Below, piece after piece: positions 1 through 5,648 of a DNA stretch of 6,684 bases; within the stretch, counting starts at the first letter, position 1; every line of letters begins with the position of its first letter. The stretch covers positions 1-6,684 of the forward strand of contig DPSI01000196.1 of the NCBI GenBank assembly GCA_003527165.1, read 5' to 3'. The notes under the pieces were generated by a model, which saw nothing but the letters and a program-made list of their open reading frames with translations, had not been told where the DNA came from and made no database searches. The stretch is from Pseudomonas sp. Its GTDB lineage: Bacteria; Pseudomonadota; Gammaproteobacteria; Pseudomonadales; Pseudomonadaceae. The translations under genes and the position numbers were made by a program.

Positions 1-884
1 CGCTGTTCTACGAAGGCGGCTTCACGGTGGACAGCACCTGTCGTGTCGTCAGCGAATACGGCATCACCAACATGGCGGGGTCACCCACTGCATTTCGCTT
101 GCTGCTGGCGGCTCGGGACGAGGTAGAAGGCAAGATCAAGGGCCGCCTGCGTGCCGTGAGCAGCGCCGGCGAGCCGCTCACCCCCGAGGTTATACGCTGG
201 TTCAGCAGCGGCCTCGGCTGCACCATCCACGACCACTACGGCCAGACCGAGCTTGGCATGGTGCTGTGCAACCACCACGCGTTGAGCCATACGATCAGCA
301 TCGGGACGGCGGGCTACGCCATGCCCGGGCACCGCGTCGTGGTGCTGGATGAGCAGCAGCGTGAACTGGAGCCAGGCGAGCCCGGGATGCTTGCGCTCGA
401 CCGCAGCCGATCGCCGCTGCTTTGGTTCTCGGGCTATGTGGGCACGAAGACCAAAGCTTTCGTCGGCGACTACTACCTGAGCGGTGACACGGTCGAGATG
501 AATGCCGATGGAAGCATCAGCTTCGTGGGGCGATCCGATGATGTCATCACCACCTCCGGCTACCGCGTCGGCCCCTTCGATGTAGAGAGTGCCCTCGTCG
601 AGCATCCTGCGGTGATCGAAGCGGCGGTTATCGGCAAGCCCGACCCGGAGCGTACCGAGCTGGTGAAAGCATTCGTTGTGCTGCATGCCAGCCACCGGGG
701 CGACGAGGCGCTGGCTGAGCAACTACAGCAACATGTGCGTCAGCGCCTGTCCGCACATGCCTATCCGCGCGAGATCGAGTTCGTCAGCGAACTTCCGAAA
801 ACCCCGAGCGGCAAGATCCAGCGATTCCTGCTGCGCGATCGGGAAAAGACCGTGCAGCAGCAAACGGCGGCGGTAGCCAACTGA
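1..884 (+). CDS. Acyl-CoA synthetase (AMP-binding, ANL superfamily), C-terminal part
   Basis: The reading frame is open from base 3 (293 visible residues) and starts upstream of the window, so a start at the GTG at 27 should not be accepted. Enzymes of this family join a carboxylic acid to CoA through an acyl-adenylate, using ATP. Seen in the sequence: the A5 motif YGQTELG at 237-257, a YLSGD core at about 474-488, and GRSDDVITTSGYRVGPFDVES at about 528-590. That last segment covers the hinge Asp, the A8 loop and the start of the mobile C-terminal domain. The adenylation lysine lies in PKTPSGKIQR (AAG at 813-815). The layout resembles the medium/short-chain acyl-CoA synthetase (ACSM-like) branch. 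The acid substrate cannot be read from this fragment; acetoacetate or a short or medium fatty acid is possible given hbdH further right, but that is inference. The stop TGA is at 882-884. Confidence 0.9.
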   Translation, partial: LFYEGGFTVDSTCRVVSEYGITNMAGSPTAFRLLLAARDEVEGKIKGRLRAVSSAGEPLTPEVIRWFSSGLGCTIHDHYGQTELGMVLCNHHALSHTISIGTAGYAMPGHRVVVLDEQQRELEPGEPGMLALDRSRSPLLWFSGYVGTKTKAFVGDYYLSGDTVEMNADGSISFVGRSDDVITTSGYRVGPFDVESALVEHPAVIEAAVIGKPDPERTELVKAFVVLHASHRGDEALAEQLQQHVRQRLSAHAYPREIEFVSELPKTPSGKIQRFLLRDREKTVQQQTAAVAN

Positions 885-1149
885 AATCAGGGCCGAACGC
901 GCACGCTCGATGTGACGGTTTTCGTCCGCCGTCGGTCAGTCGCACTCATGCATCGAGTGACGGGTTCGTTGCCAGCTAGAGGCAGCCGAGTTCCGCCTTG
1001 GACAAGTAGTTTCTGCTGGCACATCGGGATCACTGTCTTGAGACGCTGTCAGCCTGACCTGCAAGGCGCCACCGTCGCGACAGGCACGCTGCATTACCTG
1101 CGGTCATCGCCGATTCGGCACTGGCTTCGGGCGCCAAGGAACCAACCCG
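885..1149. other. Intergenic gap between acyl-CoA synthetase and hydrolase
   Basis: No believable gene is seen in these 265 bases; the open frame running through them encodes an arginine- and proline-rich string with no family features and runs into the hydrolase out of frame. Near its left end is an imperfect direct repeat, TCGATGTGACGGTTTTCGT at 907-925 and TCGAGTGACGGGTTCGT at 953-969. The 7-base inverted pair CTCGATG/CATCGAG lies at 906-912 and 951-957. I could not identify a convincing sigma-70 or sigma-54 promoter. The gap length suggests the hydrolase has its own promoter, but this is not shown. Confidence 0.5.
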
Positions 1150-1938
1150 ATGAACGTCGAAATCGAAGACCGCTACCTTCCTACCGAACACGGCGAGGTG
1201 TTTACCCGTCGTTGGCGCACGAGCCACACCCGCGAGACGCCCATCGTCCTGCTGCACGACTCGCTCGGCTGCGTCGAGCTGTGGCGTGATTTTCCCGAGC
1301 GGCTCGCGGCGGCCACCGCCCGTGATGTCATCGCCTACGACCGCCTCGGCTTTGGCCGTTCCGCGCCGCATCCGGGCGGCTGGTCGAACCACTTCATTCG
1401 CGACGAAGCCGAGCATTTCTTTTCGCCGGTGTGGCAAGGCCTTGACCTCGAGCATTTCATCGCCTTTGGGACCAGCGTGGGCGGCGCTATAGCGACCAGC
1501 CTGGCAGCGCACCATCCGCGCCATTGCCGCGCCTTGATCACCGAGTCCGCGATCGCCTTCGTCGAAGACCGAACCCTTCACGGCATTCGTCAGGCCCAAG
1601 CTGCGTTTGCCGAACCCGGCCAGCTGGAGCGGTTGCGCAGATATCATGGCGACAAGGCCGAGTGGGTGCTCTCTGCCTGGGTCGACACCTGGCTGTCCGA
1701 GGGCTATGCCGGGTGGACCCTGAAAGACAGCGCACCGGGTTTTGCCTGCCCGCTGCTGGCCGTCCACGGCATGGAAGATGAATATGGTTCCGTGGTACAT
1801 GCGCAGCGCATCGCCGCGCTCGCCCGTGGCGCCGCCCGTGAGCTGCTCCTTGATGATTGCCGTCACATCTCGCACCGGGACCAGCCTGAGGCGGTCATCA
1901 AAGCGGTTGGACGGTTCCTGCAAGCCGTGGCCTGTTGA
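1150..1938 (+). CDS. Alpha/beta hydrolase, 262 residues
   Basis: This is a single-domain alpha/beta-hydrolase-fold enzyme, probably a cytosolic esterase or C-C/ester hydrolase; no signal peptide is seen. The oxyanion-hole strand is PIVLLHDSLG (residues 31-40). A YDRLGFGRS segment (63-71) is typical of the fold. The nucleophile elbow is G-T-S-V-G with Ser109. The acid is probably Asp210 in HGMEDEYGS, and the base His239 in the CRHISHRDQP segment, with His242 as the alternative. The triad is therefore intact and the length is normal for the family. The ATG at 1150 is preceded by AAGGAA about ten bases upstream, which supports this start. The gene lies 265 bases after the acyl-CoA synthetase on the same strand; a shared pathway (for example ester cleavage then CoA activation) is only a guess. 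The substrate is unknown. Confidence 0.88.
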   Translation: MNVEIEDRYLPTEHGEVFTRRWRTSHTRETPIVLLHDSLGCVELWRDFPERLAAATARDVIAYDRLGFGRSAPHPGGWSNHFIRDEAEHFFSPVWQGLDLEHFIAFGTSVGGAIATSLAAHHPRHCRALITESAIAFVEDRTLHGIRQAQAAFAEPGQLERLRRYHGDKAEWVLSAWVDTWLSEGYAGWTLKDSAPGFACPLLAVHGMEDEYGSVVHAQRIAALARGAARELLLDDCRHISHRDQPEAVIKAVGRFLQAVAC

Positions 1939-1974
1939 GGATGAGAAGCTGCTGCGCGCCATCTACGCCGTCTA

Positions 1975-1986
1975 ACCGTCGACGGT
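1975..1986. repeat. Perfect 12-bp palindrome ACCGTCGACGGT
   Basis: The palindrome lies 36 bases after the hydrolase stop codon. It has no following T-run and no loop, so it is not a standard terminator. It could be a protein site or chance. Confidence 0.4.
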
Positions 1987-2031
1987 CAGGTGGGCCAGGG
2001 TCGCGATTCACCCTCTGGCTTCCACCTTCCG

Positions 2032-2044
2032 TTTCACAGTGAAA
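2032..2044. repeat. Operator-like palindrome TTTCACAGTGAAA
   Basis: Arms TTTCAC and GTGAAA flank a single A. The symmetry and AT-rich ends are what dimeric repressors often bind. It lies about 360 bases before the pgm start and 95 bases after the hydrolase stop. No regulator gene is present in the window, so the binding protein, if any, is unknown. Confidence 0.3.
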
Positions 2045-2402
2045 TGCGACAGGTGCTGAGCGTTTCGGGCTCGGCGACGCGTTGCGATGCTTCATCAAGA
2101 CAGGGCAAGACGTTGCTGCCGATGTTCATCCGGGATTTCCAGTCGTGAACGGAAGGGGCTGCCGCGCAGCATAGCGAGTGATTTCTGAGGGGTTTGGCTG
2201 CGGTGGGTCTCGGCAATATCATGCGCAGCCGTTCAGCCAGGATTTTCGTCTGGTGGCCCAGGGGAACCAAAGCCCAAGGGATGGTGGTCTTAGCGCCTAG
2301 ATAAATGATGATGGCCGATGCCTTTTTGCGTTTGACTGCCTCCCGTACGGCCCGCGGTTTTGGCCTGATGCGATATTTTCCACCTTTCCAAAGGAACGAC
2401 AG

Positions 2403-4067
2403 ATGAGTCTCGACCCCAACGCAGGACGCTTCCCGGACGAAAACAACCTGATCAATGTCCCACGCCTAATCTCGCGCTATTACAGCGAGCGCCCCAATCC
2501 GGCGGACCCGGCGCAGCAGGTCTCGTTCGGCACCTCTGGCCATCGTGGCTCTTCGCTGAAGAAGAGCTTCAACGAGTGGCACATTCTCGCCGTGACCCAG
2601 GCGATCTGCGATTACCGGCGTGAGCAGCGCATCGACGGTCCGATCTTTGTCGGCATGGACACCCATGCGCTATCTGAACCCGCATTTGTTTCAGCGCTCG
2701 AAGTGCTGGCCGCCAATGGCGTCGAGACGCGCATCGATTCGGGATGCGCCGAGACTCATGGCGAGCCCGGCTACACGCCGACGCCGGCCATCTCGAATGC
2801 GATCCTGGAATACAACCAGGGCCGCAGCCGTGGCCTGGCCGATGGCATCGTCATCACACCATCACACAATCCTCCTGCCGATGGCGGCTTCAAATACAAC
2901 CCCACCAATGGCGGCCCGGCTGATACGGGCGTGACCAAATGGATTCAGGATCGCGCCAACGCCTTGCTCACGGCGGGGCTCAAGGGCGTCGAGCGAATGG
3001 ATTACACCCGCGCGCTAAAGGCGCCCACCACCCAGCGATTCGACTTCATCGACAGCTATGTCGGTGGGTTGGGGCAGGTGATCGATCTCGATGCGATTCG
3101 CGGCTCTGGATTGAAATTCGCCGTCGATCCGCTGGGTGGGGCCGGCGTGCACTACTGGACTCGCATTGCTGAACAGTATGGCCTGCCGCTCGAGGTGCTT
3201 TCGACCCGCATAGACCCTACGTTCCGTTTCATGCGACTGGATTGGGATGGCAAGATCCGCATGGATTGCAGTTCGCCACACGCCATGGCGGGGCTGATCG
3301 AAAACAAAGGCCGCTTCGATGTCGCTTTCGCCTGCGACACCGACCATGATCGTCATGGCATCGTGGCGCGTTCGGTGGGGCTGCTGAATCCCAATCATTA
3401 CTTGGCGGTAGCCATCGAATACCTCTTTATCCATCGCCCCGAATGGAACGCGCGGGCCGCCATCGGCAAAACACTGGTGTCTTCCTCCATGATCGACCGA
3501 GTCGCCAAGGGGATAGGGCGTCAGGTGGTCGAAGTGCCGGTAGGCTTCAAGTGGTTCGTCGATGGCTTGATGGACGGCAGCCTGGGCTTCGGTGGCGAAG
3601 AGTCGGCGGGCGCGTCATTCCTGCGCAAGACCGGTAGCGCCTGGTCGACCGACAAGGACGGGCTCATTCTCGGTTTGCTGGCGGCGGAAATCACGGCGGT
3701 GACCGGCAAGGACCCGGGCGAGCGTTACCAGGCCCTCACCGAACGTTTCGGCGCGCCGGTCTACGAGCGCATTGATGCTCCGGCTGATCGTGAGCAGAAG
3801 GCCAAGCTGGGCAAACTCTCCGTATCACTAGTCACTGCCAGTGAATTGGCAGGCCAACCGATCACACAGATTCTCACCGAAGCACCGGGCAATGGCGCCG
3901 CCATCGGTGGGCTCAAGGTGGTCACCGATAACGGTTGGTTCGCTGCACGGCCATCCGGTACTGAAGATGTTTACAAGATCTACGCTGAAAGCTTCGAGGG
4001 CGAGGCGCACCTCAAGCTCATCCAGGACGAAGCCAAGGCGCTAGTGGATAGCGTGCTCGCTGGGTAG
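2403..4067 (+). CDS. pgm: Phosphoglucomutase, alpha-D-glucose phosphate-specific
   Basis: This enzyme interconverts glucose 1-phosphate and glucose 6-phosphate through an enzyme phosphoserine and a glucose 1,6-bisphosphate intermediate. It links glycolysis to glycogen, trehalose, UDP-glucose and exopolysaccharide synthesis in the cytosol. All four active-site loops are present in order. SFGTSGHRG lies at residues 41-49. TPSHNP carries the catalytic phosphoserine, Ser154. The Mg2+ loop DTDHDR is at 312-317. The sugar-binding loop GGEESAG is at 397-403, and the phosphate-binding loop RPSGTED at 516-522. The length of 554 residues is normal for the bacterial alpha-D-glucose phosphate-specific type (about 545-555), and it is distinct from AlgC-type PMM/PGM enzymes of about 460. 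The ATG is preceded by AAAGGAA at a good distance. It is transcribed alone: 464 bases of non-coding DNA precede it and a convergent operon follows. Confidence 0.97.
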   Translation: MSLDPNAGRFPDENNLINVPRLISRYYSERPNPADPAQQVSFGTSGHRGSSLKKSFNEWHILAVTQAICDYRREQRIDGPIFVGMDTHALSEPAFVSALEVLAANGVETRIDSGCAETHGEPGYTPTPAISNAILEYNQGRSRGLADGIVITPSHNPPADGGFKYNPTNGGPADTGVTKWIQDRANALLTAGLKGVERMDYTRALKAPTTQRFDFIDSYVGGLGQVIDLDAIRGSGLKFAVDPLGGAGVHYWTRIAEQYGLPLEVLSTRIDPTFRFMRLDWDGKIRMDCSSPHAMAGLIENKGRFDVAFACDTDHDRHGIVARSVGLLNPNHYLAVAIEYLFIHRPEWNARAAIGKTLVSSSMIDRVAKGIGRQVVEVPVGFKWFVDGLMDGSLGFGGEESAGASFLRKTGSAWSTDKDGLILGLLAAEITAVTGKDPGERYQALTERFGAPVYERIDAPADREQKAKLGKLSVSLVTASELAGQPITQILTEAPGNGAAIGGLKVVTDNGWFAARPSGTEDVYKIYAESFEGEAHLKLIQDEAKALVDSVLAG

Positions 4068-4101
4068 AGAACAGTCATACCCGCGCCTCTCGCATGTTTG
4101 G

Positions 4102-4122
4102 GGCGGCAACCAACCTGCCGCC
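4102..4122. repeat. GC-rich stem-loop after pgm
   Basis: A 7-bp perfect stem (GGCGGCA/TGCCGCC) with a 7-base loop begins 35 bases after the pgm stop. It lacks a T-tract, so it is more likely an mRNA 3'-end stabilising structure or chance than an intrinsic terminator. Confidence 0.4.
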
Positions 4123-4207
4123 GCCATGTCGGAAAACATCTTACACACTGCGAAGCGCACCGTTTTCATGCAGGCACTTTATATGCATGTCTGACCGGTA
4201 GATAAAT

Positions 4208-4234
4208 AACCAAGCCAGGCATGCTGGCTTGGTT
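4208..4234. terminator. Bidirectional intrinsic terminator between pgm and DUF2795 gene
   Basis: An 11-bp perfect stem, AACCAAGCCAG (4208-4218) and CTGGCTTGGTT (4224-4234), closes a GCATG loop. The plus side runs on into TTTAAATAT and the minus side into TTATTTATC, so it can stop transcription from either direction. This fits its place between convergent genes: 140 bases after the pgm stop and 73 bases after the DUF2795 stop. Confidence 0.85.
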
Positions 4235-4307
4235 TAAATATAACTAAGACCTTCTTGCAGGTAATGCGTAAGTTGATGAGGTTCTATTTAATTGGCTATA
4301 TATAGTG

Positions 4308-4517
4308 CTATTGCCTTGCTTCGCCATAGCCTTTCATGACATCGGCCATGTTTTCATATTCTTGGTCTGGCATATTGCTGAGGACATCTATTACGGCAGA
4401 CTCCGCGCCGTTCTGCTGCGCATGTCGTACAAGCTGATCTTTCTTGGCGGGATAGTCGATTCCCTTAAGAAAGGTCGTTACGTTTGCAGGTGATTCACCG
4501 CCAACACCTCGTGTCAT
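4308..4517 (-). CDS. DUF2795 family small protein, 69 residues
   Basis: The sequence matches the DUF2795 pattern: a SPANV start to the domain (residues 9-13), then FLKGIDYPAKKDQLVRHAQ (16-34), NGA (36-38) and a C-terminal LSNMPDQEYENMADV (46-60). The family is small, probably helical, and of unknown biochemical function; members are often found near stress or general-stationary-phase genes. The start is taken at ATG 4517 because GAGGAG lies seven bases upstream (4525-4530). The longer frame from TTG at 4556 begins inside the loop of a terminator-like hairpin and has no ribosome site. It is the second gene after the KGG protein, 73 bases away on the same strand, so it is likely expressed partly by read-through. 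No signal peptide or membrane segment is seen. Confidence 0.85.
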   Translation of the reverse strand: MTRGVGGESPANVTTFLKGIDYPAKKDQLVRHAQQNGAESAVIDVLSNMPDQEYENMADVMKGYGEARQ

Positions 4518-4524
4518 CTTGAGT

Positions 4525-4530
4525 CTCCTC
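4525..4530 (-). promoter_or_regulatory. Ribosome binding site fixing the DUF2795 start
   Basis: On the minus strand GAGGAG is followed by seven bases and ATG at 4517. This near-perfect Shine-Dalgarno excludes the longer TTG-started frame. The GAGAC overlapping its 3' end (4523-4527) can pair with GTCTC at 4537-4541, which would place most of the site in or next to a hairpin. Confidence 0.75.
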
Positions 4531-4538
4531 TCAAAAGA

Positions 4539-4570
4539 GACGAGGCCGGAAGTCAACTCCCAGCCTCGTC
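4539..4570 (-). terminator. Terminator-like hairpin between KGG and DUF2795 genes
   Basis: On the minus strand GACGAGGC and GCCTCGTC form eight perfect pairs. The stem continues inward through a T-G pair and GGGAG/CTTCC (one G-T wobble) to a TTGA tetraloop, 14 pairs in all. TCTTTTGA follows directly. It lies 20 bases after the KGG stop and just ahead of the DUF2795 ribosome site. It is probably a partial terminator or RNA-processing/stability element that sets the second gene's expression below the first. Confidence 0.7.
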
Positions 4571-4590
4571 AGGTGGTTGCCGTATGTCGT

Positions 4591-4935
4591 TTAGCTGTTG
4601 CGGCCACCGCCGTGGCTGTTTTCACCACCTTTACGGCCTGCTTCGGAGGCCTTCTCGCGGTCGTTGGCGAAGTTACCGCCGCTGTTCTGGCCACCTTTTT
4701 GGCCAGCTTCGGAAGCCTTTTCGCGATCGTTGGCGAAATTTCCGCCGCTGTTCTGACCGCCTTTTCTACCGGCTTCGGAAGCACGCTCGGGGTCATTGGC
4801 GAAATTGCCGCCACTGTTTTGGCCGCCTTTGCTACCGATCTCTTGGTAGAACTCTTTATCGTGAGATGCAGAGGTTGCTTCCCCGCCTTTGCGTCCCGCC
4901 TCGTTAACGCTCATGCCTTCTTTCTTGTCAGCCAT
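4591..4935 (-). CDS. KGG-repeat general stress protein, 114 residues
   Basis: The protein is hydrophilic, rich in Gly, Asn, Ser, Lys and Glu, and has no cysteine, signal peptide or membrane segment. Five KGG motifs lie at residues 17-19, 36-38, 58-60, 80-82 and 102-104, which places it in the KGG (YciG/GsiB-like, Con-10-like) family. Known relatives are small stress or stationary-phase induced proteins, probably disordered and hydrophilin-like. The last four KGG motifs are spaced exactly 22 residues apart, in near-identical units of the form G-R/Q-KGGQNSGGNFAND-x-E-x-ASEA. The ATG at 4935 follows AGAGGT with seven bases between. It is the first gene of a two-gene unit with DUF2795. The molecular role is not known; protection of proteins or membranes during drying or osmotic stress is inference from the family. 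Confidence 0.9.
   Translation of the reverse strand: MADKKEGMSVNEAGRKGGEATSASHDKEFYQEIGSKGGQNSGGNFANDPERASEAGRKGGQNSGGNFANDREKASEAGQKGGQNSGGNFANDREKASEAGRKGGENSHGGGRNS
4615..4836 (-). repeat. 66-bp tandem repeat inside KGG gene
   Basis: About three and a third units of 66 bases encode residues 34-107. The protein units are nearly identical (differences such as DPER versus DREK, and RK versus QK), while the DNA copies differ at many third positions. That points to old duplication kept by selection on the protein rather than a very recent expansion. Confidence 0.85.
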
Positions 4936-4972
4936 GGTTTTTACCTCTGTCTTGAAAGTTGCAATAAAACGA

Positions 4973-5010
4973 GGCGACAGCAGCGCTGTTTCGCTGCAGT
5001 TTCAGTCGCC
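4973..5010 (-). terminator. Two-part hairpin with U-tract in the KGG gene leader
   Basis: An outer 6-bp stem (GGCGAC 4973-4978, GTCGCC 5005-5010) encloses an inner 6-bp stem (GCAGCG 4980-4985, CGCTGC 4992-4997) with a 6-base loop. On the minus strand TCGTTTTATT follows. On the plus strand TTGTTATTT follows, so either direction is possible. It ends only 37 bases before the KGG start codon, which leaves almost no room for a promoter between hairpin and gene. It is therefore either a leader attenuator or the terminator of an upstream minus-strand transcript. Confidence 0.55.
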
Positions 5011-5013
5011 TTG

Positions 5014-5208
5014 TTATTTGGAAGCTTGAGGGTCATGAGAGTTCGTGCTGATTATTGGCCTTCGATGAGCGGTAAATACTAGAGATTTACTGACGAGGCC
5101 CATTCGGTGAACGAGCGAGACGGGAATCAGAGTGGATGCTTGCGGGTTCATTGACTGTGCGGCCACGATACGCTGGAGTTCGATCGTGTCGTCCAGCATG
5201 TAGGACAT
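5014..5208 (-). CDS. Doubtful small ORF, 64 residues
   Basis: I do not recognise this product. The frame stops three bases before the KGG leader hairpin. ATGs at 5208 and 5199 both lack a clear ribosome binding site, and the first overlaps the edge of the palindrome at 5208-5223. The first half has the GC-rich third positions typical of this genome, but the second half does not. It could be a decayed gene end or no gene at all. If it is real, the hairpin at 4973-5010 would be its terminator. Confidence 0.15.
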   Translation of the reverse strand: MSYMLDDTIELQRIVAAQSMNPQASTLIPVSLVHRMGLVSKSLVFTAHRRPIISTNSHDPQASK

Positions 5209-5223
5209 AGGGCGAGCGCCCTA
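5208..5223. promoter_or_regulatory. 16-bp palindrome, possible enhancer-binding-protein site for hbdH
   Basis: TAGGGCG and CGCCCTA are perfect 7-base arms around AG. The centre lies about 165 bases upstream of the predicted transcription start of the sigma-54 promoter, inside the usual 80-200 base range for bacterial enhancer-binding proteins. A weak IHF-like AATCAA follows at 5228-5233. Assignment as an upstream activator site is inference from position and symmetry. Confidence 0.4.
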
Positions 5224-5366
5224 AAGCAATCAATGGGCATGTCCAGAGCAGTGGACAGTGCGCTTGCTTACCTGAAGCGGTCAGGAGGGAAGCGGGTCCC
5301 GTCTTTTATATCCATGTTGGCGCGTCTGCCGTGGCATTTCGGCGTTTTCCTTGCTGTCTTCCCGGT

Positions 5367-5384
5367 CTGGCACGGCTTTCGCTC
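5367..5384 (+). promoter_or_regulatory. Sigma-54 (RpoN) -24/-12 promoter for hbdH
   Basis: The sequence is CTGGCACGGCTTTCGCT. The -24 element TGGCACG is a perfect match to the consensus. The invariant GG (5369-5370) and GC (5381-5382) are separated by exactly ten bases, as required. The -12 element is TCGCT in place of TTGCA/T. Transcription would start near 5394, giving a leader of about 250 bases to hbdH. In Pseudomonas aeruginosa, (R)-3-hydroxybutyrate use is known to need RpoN and an enhancer-binding protein (PA2005), which agrees with this site. Confidence 0.7.
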
Positions 5385-5477
5385 TAGCTTCGCTGTCTCG
5401 CTTGTTTTCCCTGTCGCACCACCAGCGCTGGATCGACAGGAGCGGATGGCGCAATCAGAACAATAAGGAAAATCTGA

Positions 5478-5648
5478 ATGAATGCCTCACTCGAACTTCC
5501 CGGTGGCTCGACCCCAGGTCTTATGCCGTCCCGTTTTGCCGTTACCCTGCACAGCGCCCTTCGTGGCAGCCGCTATTCTGATTGTCAGCAAGGCGGCTTC
5601 TGCACCGTGGCCTTGACCATCATTCGTAGCCATCGGAGACAGCCATGA
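5478..5648 (+). CDS. Possible 56-residue leader ORF overlapping the hbdH start
   Basis: I do not recognise the product (begins MNASLELPGG, ends SHRRQP). ATG 5478 is preceded by TAAGGAAAA with normal spacing, one of the better ribosome sites in the window. Its TGA (5646-5648) overlaps the hbdH ATG (5645-5647) as ATGA, the arrangement seen in translationally coupled pairs. Against a real protein are its biased Arg/Ser composition, the lack of any domain, and a competing overlapping frame from ATG 5482 to TGA 5616. It lies wholly in the leader transcribed from the sigma-54 promoter, so a regulatory leader peptide or the remnant of a lost upstream gene are both possible. Confidence 0.3.
   Translation: MNASLELPGGSTPGLMPSRFAVTLHSALRGSRYSDCQQGGFCTVALTIIRSHRRQP

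Larger units (their letters stand above)
1939..2402. other. 464-base gene-free region upstream of pgm
   Basis: No coding sequence here has a recognisable product. Open frames exist on both strands (for example minus 2034-2270) but lack a ribosome binding site and family features. Two palindromes stand out: a perfect 12-mer ACCGTCGACGGT at 1975-1986, and TTTCACAGTGAAA at 2032-2044 (6-base arms around one base), which has the form of a repressor operator. A TTGACT at 2332-2337 resembles a -35 box but has no matching -10 at 16-18 bases. The stretch may hold the pgm promoter and leader, a small RNA, or the remains of a lost gene. Confidence 0.45.
4068..4307. other. Convergent intergenic region after pgm
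   Basis: These 240 bases separate pgm (plus) from the DUF2795 gene (minus). They hold a GC-rich stem (GGCGGCA 4102-4108 with TGCCGCC 4116-4122, no T-run after it) and an inverted pair CATGCA/TGCATG (4167-4172 and 4184-4189). The strong terminator at 4208-4234 is also here. From 4235 to 4307 the DNA is clearly more AT-rich than the flanking genes. No coding sequence is seen. Confidence 0.6.
4936..5644. other. 709-base regulatory region between divergent KGG operon and hbdH
   Basis: No gene with a recognisable product is found here. Going right, it holds the KGG leader hairpin (4973-5010), an AT-rich inverted pair GTAAAT/ATTTAC (5072-5077 and 5085-5090), and a weak 64-residue minus-strand ORF (5014-5208). 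Next come a 16-bp palindrome (5208-5223), a sigma-54 promoter (5367-5384), and a leader with a small ORF that overlaps the hbdH start. The 77-codon plus-strand frame at 5233-5466 contains the sigma-54 promoter and is not called as a gene. Confidence 0.6.

Noticed and set aside
81..722. 213-codon minus-strand frame opposite the acyl-CoA synthetase
   Set aside because: It is an antisense shadow of a gene with all ANL core motifs.
1030..1962. 310-codon minus-strand frame opposite the hydrolase
   Set aside because: It is a GC-rich antisense shadow; the plus-strand product has an intact catalytic triad and a ribosome site.
2332..2360. Sigma-70 promoter for pgm using TTGACT
   Set aside because: No acceptable -10 hexamer is found at 16-18 bases; CGGTTT is too far from consensus.
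4308..4556. Longer DUF2795 frame from TTG at 4556
   Set aside because: The start falls in the loop of the intergenic hairpin, and GAGGAG is placed for the ATG at 4517.
4519..5082. 187-codon plus-strand frame that would encode a hydrophobic repetitive protein resembling a membrane protein
   Set aside because: It is antisense to the KGG repeat array. Its apparent membrane repeats are the complement of KGGQNSGGNFAND codons, it starts at a TTG without a ribosome site, and the minus-strand KGG family match is clear.
5233..5466. 77-codon plus-strand frame upstream of hbdH
   Set aside because: It has no ribosome site or family features, and it spans the sigma-54 promoter.
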